Assembly: GCA_937919155.1 (NCBI GenBank)
Contig: CALFPM010000105.1
Span: 1 to 25,547, forward strand
From: an uncultured Clostridia bacterium
GTDB taxonomy: Bacteria > Bacillota > Clostridia > Oscillospirales > Acutalibacteraceae
Direction: 5' to 3'
DNA: 25,547 nucleotides
Shown here: positions 20,876-25,547 of the stretch, in pieces
Layout of the letters: each line of letters starts with the position of its first letter
Numbering within the stretch: the first letter of the stretch is position 1
The notes under the pieces: generated by a model
Seen by the model: only the letters and a program-made list of their open reading frames with translations
Databases searched by the model: none
What the model was told of the DNA's origin: nothing
Translations under genes and position numbers: made by a program

Positions 20876-22357
20876 TTATGATGTTTTTTTCTTTTTGATG
20901 ATAATTATGACAACACCAACAGCAATCAATGCCGCTGCACAGGCAATGGTGATGATGATTGCAGGAGAAATTCCGTCTTTGAATTCGGGAGCATTCTCTG
21001 CGGTTGGGCGGATGATTTCTTCCGCGCCGAACGGAGTATCAATCTGTTTTTCTGAACCTTCAACAAAAACAACTTCATCCTCTGTGCCGAAAATCCAGCC
21101 GTTTGTGCCGTTGAAGCTGATGTATGACCAATAAGCAACTTTCTCATCTTTTACGCTTTCAATTTCATATACGCAGGTAACTTCCGTGCCGGCGGAAATG
21201 TTGCCGAGAGTCTGTGATTCAAGATTTGGTTCCGAATATATTTTCAGACCGTCTGCCGCGTTTATTTTCAGGTCGTATGCCTGACTCATATAGCAGCAAT
21301 CGCCTGCGTTTGCGCTGTGTACCCAGCCTTCCGTGCCGTTAAAATTAACATGCATCCAGCGGTCGAAAATCAATTCTTCCTCAGAGATATCTGTGAACCA
21401 ATACTGACTGTCAACGCAGATGTTTGTGTTTTCGGGAAGCGTTGCAATTACGGGCGCAGATGTGTCGAGAGGTTTTTCATACATCGGAAGTCCGCTTTCT
21501 GCAAGCACATAAAGTCCGCCTCTTTCGCCAAGGGCAACTTTATAGGCTTTGTTCATGGTCTGAAGCCAGCCTTTGATGCCGTTGTATTCAACGAAAATGC
21601 TGACGGAATAGTCAATGTTGCTATAGTAATATTTAAAGGTCAACGCCGTGCCTGCAGGAATGTTTTCTGCCACTTTTGCAGAGCCTGCATAGGGTGTTTC
21701 GGTAAGAAATGCGCCGTCTGTCAGAAGCTGGGCAGTGCCTGTGTAAATATCGGTTTCATCAAGCATTTTTGCGCAGTCATAGATATCTTCAACGCTGTTC
21801 TGAAAAATATAAACCCAGCCTTCGGTGCCTCGGTATTCCGTGTATGCCCACTGAGCATCGGCTTCAGTTTTGCTGTTGGTTTTGCTGTAGGTCAGCACCG
21901 TGCCGTAGGGGATTTTATCTTCGAGCGCGTTGCCGTATGCAAGGGCAGGGCCTTTGCGCAGGGTAACACCGTCTTTGTTTATGACGGCGATTTTGCGTTC
22001 CGATGCGGTGGGAAACGCAAGATCATCGCCTGCGGAGTCACGCATAATCGTCACTTTTGAGCGTTGAACATAGGCTTCGAAACCGTTATATTCAACGGCA
22101 ATGTAAATCTCGCCTTCGAATTCACGCTCGCCCTTTGCCGTCATTGAAGTGCCGCCGGGCACATAAATTGACATCGGTCTCATAATGCTTCGGGTCATAT
22201 CTTCATTCCAGACTCTGTCGTAAAGTACCGTGCCGGAATTGGCATTGACCGTAACTGTATACGGCGTGAAATATCCGCCGATATCGGCAAATGCAGGGGT
22301 CACGCAGGCAAGGCAGATAACCGCCGCCAAAACAATGCATATTAACTTTTTTATCAT
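20876..22357 (-). CDS. Secreted membrane-anchored SH3-repeat protein
   Basis: This 493-residue surface protein has a signal peptide (cleavage near AFA-D, residue 24). About five bacterial SH3-like units follow, each ending in a W-containing strand (EGWVY, KGWLQ, EGWVH, NGWIF; the first ends FEAYVQ). A spacer comes next, then a C-terminal membrane segment (about 463-486) and a KKKK tail. SH3b domains usually bind cell-wall peptides. No hydrolase domain is attached, so it is likely a wall-binding or adhesion protein rather than an autolysin. The single gene has its own promoter (22391-22419), ribosome site AAGGAG and terminator. It is divergent from ileS. Confidence 0.85.
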   Translation of the reverse strand: MIKKLICIVLAAVICLACVTPAFADIGGYFTPYTVTVNANSGTVLYDRVWNEDMTRSIMRPMSIYVPGGTSMTAKGEREFEGEIYIAVEYNGFEAYVQRSKVTIMRDSAGDDLAFPTASERKIAVINKDGVTLRKGPALAYGNALEDKIPYGTVLTYSKTNSKTEADAQWAYTEYRGTEGWVYIFQNSVEDIYDCAKMLDETDIYTGTAQLLTDGAFLTETPYAGSAKVAENIPAGTALTFKYYYSNIDYSVSIFVEYNGIKGWLQTMNKAYKVALGERGGLYVLAESGLPMYEKPLDTSAPVIATLPENTNICVDSQYWFTDISEEELIFDRWMHVNFNGTEGWVHSANAGDCCYMSQAYDLKINAADGLKIYSEPNLESQTLGNISAGTEVTCVYEIESVKDEKVAYWSYISFNGTNGWIFGTEDEVVFVEGSEKQIDTPFGAEEIIRPTAENAPEFKDGISPAIIITIACAAALIAVGVVIIIIKKKKTS

Positions 22358-22390
22358 TTTCAGAAACTCCTTTTCACAGGATATATGTCA

Positions 22391-22419
22391 ATTTTATCAC
22401 ACACTTCATTTTCGGTCAA
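22391..22419 (-). promoter_or_regulatory. Sigma-A promoter of the SH3-repeat gene
   Basis: On the minus strand TTGACC (22419-22414), a 17-bp spacer and TAAAAT (22396-22391) precede the gene by about 34 bp. Confidence 0.75.
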
Positions 22420-22449
22420 GCGTTAATGCTTTTTATTATTAATGTATGG

Positions 22450-22478
22450 TTGACAATGGCAAAACTGTGTGATATACT
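22450..22478 (+). promoter_or_regulatory. Sigma-A promoter of the ileS leader
   Basis: A perfect TTGACA (22450-22455), a 17-bp spacer and TATACT (22473-22478) place the start of transcription near 22485. That leaves a leader of about 290 nt before ileS. Confidence 0.85.
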
Positions 22479-22509
22479 TTGATTTGTGTGAAATTAAATA
22501 ATCGACCTT

Positions 22510-22738
22510 GTAAAGATTATGACGGAGACAGTAGCTTTTGCAAGCGCATTCCAAGTGAGGCGGAGATAGTGTGAACCCGCCGTTTGCCGCAACAGTGAAT
22601 ATCACTCCCGAATCGCAAACCGAAAAAATATTGAGTAGGCTTTGACGGATTCCTGCCGTTATCGGGAAGCATAAAGATCGGGTTATGCAGGTGCTTTTTG
22701 TTGTTCCTTGTCCCGATTGGGTCAGGGATTATTTTTTT
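22510..22738 (+). ncRNA. T-box leader, Ile-specific, upstream of ileS
   Basis: The leader has T-box architecture: AGTAG (22530-22534) in stem I, an apical GAGGCGG...GTGTGAACCCGCC hairpin, and a specifier region GAATATCAC with Ile codon ATC at 22601-22603. A stem III-like part runs from GAGTAGGC (22633) to CCGTTA (22656-22661). An antiterminator stem ATCGGG (22677-22682) pairs with CCCGAT (22712-22717), and the latter is also needed by the terminator. Uncharged tRNA-Ile would favour read-through into ileS. Unusually, the canonical bulge TGGTACC expected after GGG is absent; the sequence there is TTATGCAGG. Confidence 0.8.
22705..22738 (+). terminator. Regulatory terminator of the T-box leader
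   Basis: The stem pairs TCCTTG with CAGGGA and CCC with GGG around loop GATT, with one T-T mismatch and one G-U pair. It is followed by TTATTTTTTT. Its 5' strand overlaps the antiterminator partner CCCGAT, so the two folds are mutually exclusive. Confidence 0.85.
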
Positions 22739-22777
22739 GTTTAAGATTTTCATAAAATATATTCGGAGGAATGCAAA

Positions 22778-25547
22778 ATGTACGAAAAAGTTTCGTCAAA
22801 TTTTGACTTTGTGACCAGAGAAAAAGCTGTGCTTGATTTCTGGAAAGCAAATCAGATTTTTGAAAAGAGCATTGAAGAGAGAAAGGGTTGCCCCACTTAC
22901 ACATTCTATGACGGCCCTCCCACCGCTAACGGCAAGCCTCATATCGGCCATGTTCTTACCCGTGTTATCAAGGATATGATTCCCAGATACAGAACAATGA
23001 AAGGATATATGGTACCCCGTAAGGCAGGTTGGGATACTCACGGTCTGCCCGTTGAGCTTGAAATCGAAAAAGAGCTCGGCATCAACGGCAAGGAGCAGAT
23101 TGAAAACTACGGTCTTGAGCCTTTCATCGGCAGATGTAAGGAAAGCGTATGGAAATACAAGGGCATGTGGGAGGATTTCTCAGGCACAGTCGGTTTCTGG
23201 GCTGATATGGATAACCCCTATGTTACCTACCACAACAGCTACATTGAATCAATCTGGTGGTCACTCAAGGAAATCTGGAACAAGGGTCTCCTTTACAAGG
23301 GCTTCAAGATTGTTCCCTATTGCCCCCGTTGCGGAACACCCCTTTCATCTCACGAAGTTGCACAGGGTTACAAGGCAGTCAAGGAGCGTTCAGCAGTTGT
23401 AAGATTCAAGGTTGTTGGCGAAGATGCTTATTTCCTTGCATGGACAACAACTCCCTGGACTCTTCCCTCAAACTGCGCACTTTGCGTTAACCCCGAAGAA
23501 ACCTACTGCAAGGTAAAGGCTGCTGACGGCTACACATATTACATGGCAAAGGCGCTTCTTGACAATGTTCTCGGTTCATTGGGCGACAAGGAAAACGGCG
23601 TTGCTGCTTATGAAATCCTTGAAACTTATGTTGGCACAGACCTTGAGGGCAAGGAATACGAGCCCCTCTTTGAATGTGCAGGCAAGGTTGCCGAAAAGCA
23701 GGGCAAGAAGGCTCATTTCGTAACCGTTGATAACTATGTTACAATGTCAGACGGTACAGGTATCGTTCACATTGCTCCCGCATTCGGTGAGGATGACGCC
23801 AAGGTAGGCAGAGCATATGACCTTCCCTTCATTCAGTTTGTTGACGGCAAGGGTAATATGACAGACGACACACCCTATGCAGGTATGTTCGTTAAGGATG
23901 CTGACCCCAAAATCCTTGTTGATCTTGATGCAGAGGGCAAGCTTTTCTCAGCTCCCAAGTTTGAGCATGACTATCCCTTCTGCTGGAGATGTGACACACC
24001 CCTCATCTACTACGCAAGAGAATCCTGGTTTATCAAGATGACAGCCGTTAAGGATAACCTTGTTAAGAATAACAACACCGTTAACTGGATTCCCGAAAGC
24101 ATCGGCAAGGGCAGATTCGGCGACTGGCTTGAAAATATTCAGGACTGGGGCATCAGCCGTAACCGTTACTGGGGCACACCCCTCAACATCTGGGAATGCG
24201 AATGCGGACACAGACATTCAATCGGCTCAATCGAAGAACTCAAGTCAATGAGCAGTAATTGCCCCGATGACATTGAGCTCCACAGACCGTTTATTGATGA
24301 TGTTACAATCAAGTGCGAAAAGTGCGGCGGCGAAATGAAGAGAGTGCCTGAAGTTATTGACTGCTGGTACGATTCAGGCGCAATGCCCTTTGCACAGCAC
24401 CACTATCCCTTTGAGAACAAAGACCTTTTCGAACAGCAGTTCCCTGCAGAGTTCATCTCCGAGGCTGTTGACCAGACAAGAGGTTGGTTCTACTCATTGA
24501 TGGCTATTTCAACTCTCCTCTTTGACAAGTCACCTTATAAGAATGTTATCGTTCTCGGTCTTGTTCAGGACGAAAACGGCCAGAAGATGTCAAAGTCAAA
24601 GGGCAACGCGGTTGATCCCTTTGAGGCTCTTGCAAAGCACGGCGCAGATGCTATCCGTTGGTATTTCTACACCAATTCAGCACCCTGGCTTCCCAACCGT
24701 TTCCACGACAACGCAGTTGTTGAAGGTAAGCGTAAGTTTATGGGTACACTCTGGAACACCTACGCATTCTATGTGCTTTATGCAAATATCGATAAATTCA
24801 ACCCCACAGAGCATACTCTTGATTATGACAAGCTTTCCATTATGGATAAGTGGCTCCTTTCAAGACTCAACACTCTTATCGACACAGTTGACGGCTATCT
24901 CGGCAACTATGCAATCCCCGAAGCAGCAAAGGCACTTCAGAGCTTTGTTGACGATATGAGTAACTGGTATGTACGCCGCGGCAGAGAGCGTTTCTGGGCA
25001 CAGGGACTTGAGCAGGATAAGATCAATGCTTATATGACTCTTTACACAGCTCTTGTAACCGTTGTCAAGCTTGCTGCTCCCATGATTCCCTTCATGGCAG
25101 AGGATATCTATCGCAATCTTGTTTGCAATGTCGATAAGAATGCTCCCATCAGCGTTCACCTTTGCGATTATCCTGTTTCGGACAAGGCTTTTGTTGATGC
25201 AGACCTTGAAGCATCAATGGATGAGATTCTCAATATCGTTGTTCTCGGCAGAGCTGCAAGAAACACTGCAAACATCAAGAACAGACAGCCTCTCGGCAAG
25301 ATTTTTGTCAGTGCACCCAAGGTACTCGGCAAGGAATACTGCGAAATCGTTGAGGATGAGCTCAATGTTAAGGCTCTTGAGTTTGTAACAGACTCATCAG
25401 GCTATGTTTCATATAACTTCAAGCCTCAGCTCAAGACACTCGGACCCAAGTACGGCAAGCTTCTCGGCGCAATCAGAGAGTATCTTGCATCACTTGACGG
25501 TTCAGCTGCAAAGGCAGAGCTTGACGCAAAGGGCGCTCTCACATTCA
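22778..25547 (+). CDS. ileS: Isoleucyl-tRNA synthetase, type 2 (partial, 3' end cut)
   Basis: This class Ia synthetase charges tRNA-Ile. The first 923 codons are present and the gene runs off the window, so about 100-150 residues are missing. ATG 22778 follows GGAGG by 8 nt. The HIGH motif is at residues 55-58 (GKPHIGHVLT) and KMSKS at 603-607 (GQKMSKSKGN). Zinc-type cysteine pairs occur (YCPRCGTP, CECGH). The N-terminal sequence (TFYDGPPTANGKPHIGHVL, KAGWDTHGLPVELEIEKELG) is of the eukaryote-like type 2 form rather than the E. coli-like type 1. Type 2 enzymes are generally poorly inhibited by mupirocin. Expression is probably controlled by the T-box upstream. Confidence 0.97.
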   Translation, partial: MYEKVSSNFDFVTREKAVLDFWKANQIFEKSIEERKGCPTYTFYDGPPTANGKPHIGHVLTRVIKDMIPRYRTMKGYMVPRKAGWDTHGLPVELEIEKELGINGKEQIENYGLEPFIGRCKESVWKYKGMWEDFSGTVGFWADMDNPYVTYHNSYIESIWWSLKEIWNKGLLYKGFKIVPYCPRCGTPLSSHEVAQGYKAVKERSAVVRFKVVGEDAYFLAWTTTPWTLPSNCALCVNPEETYCKVKAADGYTYYMAKALLDNVLGSLGDKENGVAAYEILETYVGTDLEGKEYEPLFECAGKVAEKQGKKAHFVTVDNYVTMSDGTGIVHIAPAFGEDDAKVGRAYDLPFIQFVDGKGNMTDDTPYAGMFVKDADPKILVDLDAEGKLFSAPKFEHDYPFCWRCDTPLIYYARESWFIKMTAVKDNLVKNNNTVNWIPESIGKGRFGDWLENIQDWGISRNRYWGTPLNIWECECGHRHSIGSIEELKSMSSNCPDDIELHRPFIDDVTIKCEKCGGEMKRVPEVIDCWYDSGAMPFAQHHYPFENKDLFEQQFPAEFISEAVDQTRGWFYSLMAISTLLFDKSPYKNVIVLGLVQDENGQKMSKSKGNAVDPFEALAKHGADAIRWYFYTNSAPWLPNRFHDNAVVEGKRKFMGTLWNTYAFYVLYANIDKFNPTEHTLDYDKLSIMDKWLLSRLNTLIDTVDGYLGNYAIPEAAKALQSFVDDMSNWYVRRGRERFWAQGLEQDKINAYMTLYTALVTVVKLAAPMIPFMAEDIYRNLVCNVDKNAPISVHLCDYPVSDKAFVDADLEASMDEILNIVVLGRAARNTANIKNRQPLGKIFVSAPKVLGKEYCEIVEDELNVKALEFVTDSSGYVSYNFKPQLKTLGPKYGKLLGAIREYLASLDGSAAKAELDAKGALTF

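Noticed and set aside
21317..22060. 247-residue plus-strand open frame
   Set aside because: It lies wholly opposite the SH3-repeat gene, which has signal peptide, repeats, promoter and terminator; the plus frame is a shadow.

Overview
The window looks like the chromosome of a gut-type Clostridia (Oscillospiraceae/Lachnospirales-like Firmicute) interrupted by a mobile element. The evidence is a YqzL-RecO gene pair, a DUF4364 gene, a T-box leader in front of ileS, AGGAGG-type ribosome sites and sigma-A promoters with 17-bp spacers. The placement comes from gene content, not from any search.

Left chromosomal part (1-5.67 kb, + strand): yqzL-like, recO, a GPH-family sugar:cation symporter, a YibE/F membrane protein, a class II (IolJ/GatY-type) aldolase and an IolC-like PfkB kinase, tightly packed as one probable operon. 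A tRNA-Arg(CCG) gene follows. The kinase-aldolase pair is the phosphorylate-then-cleave step of inositol-type catabolism, with the symporter as likely importer.

Mobile element (about 5.68-16.67 kb): AT-rich, with different codon use, and bounded by a perfect 16-bp inverted repeat. Its leftward module encodes two ribbon-helix-helix (MobC-like) proteins, a ParB-like protein, a TnpW-like protein and a TnpX-type large serine recombinase, with overlapping or coupled genes. A ~1 kb intergenic region follows, with an oriT-like palindrome, three tandem ~65-75-bp repeats and hairpins. No relaxase is visible. The cargo runs rightward: an ECF-type sigma factor and its membrane DUF4367 anti-sigma partner, then three exported proteins. 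These are a small beta-rich protein, a subtilase fused to a domain resembling zinc-dependent phospholipase C, and a signal-peptide protein with a C-terminal membrane anchor. A nearly identical ~44-nt promoter block lies before both the sigma operon and the exported-protein operon, so the cassette looks like a self-regulated, surface-signal-controlled secretion module. This is the best candidate for an undescribed system in the window. The element ends with TnpV and DUF6809 genes.

Right chromosomal part (16.67-25.5 kb): on the minus strand, a zinc-ribbon membrane protein; an operon of an HEYGH membrane protein, a second GPH symporter, DUF4364 and L-ribulose-5-phosphate 4-epimerase (pentose metabolism); and a secreted, membrane-anchored SH3-repeat protein. 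On the plus strand, a T-box leader precedes a type-2 (eukaryote-like) isoleucyl-tRNA synthetase cut by the window end. The T-box keeps its Ile specifier, stem I motifs and terminator, but I cannot find the canonical acceptor-binding UGGN bulge.
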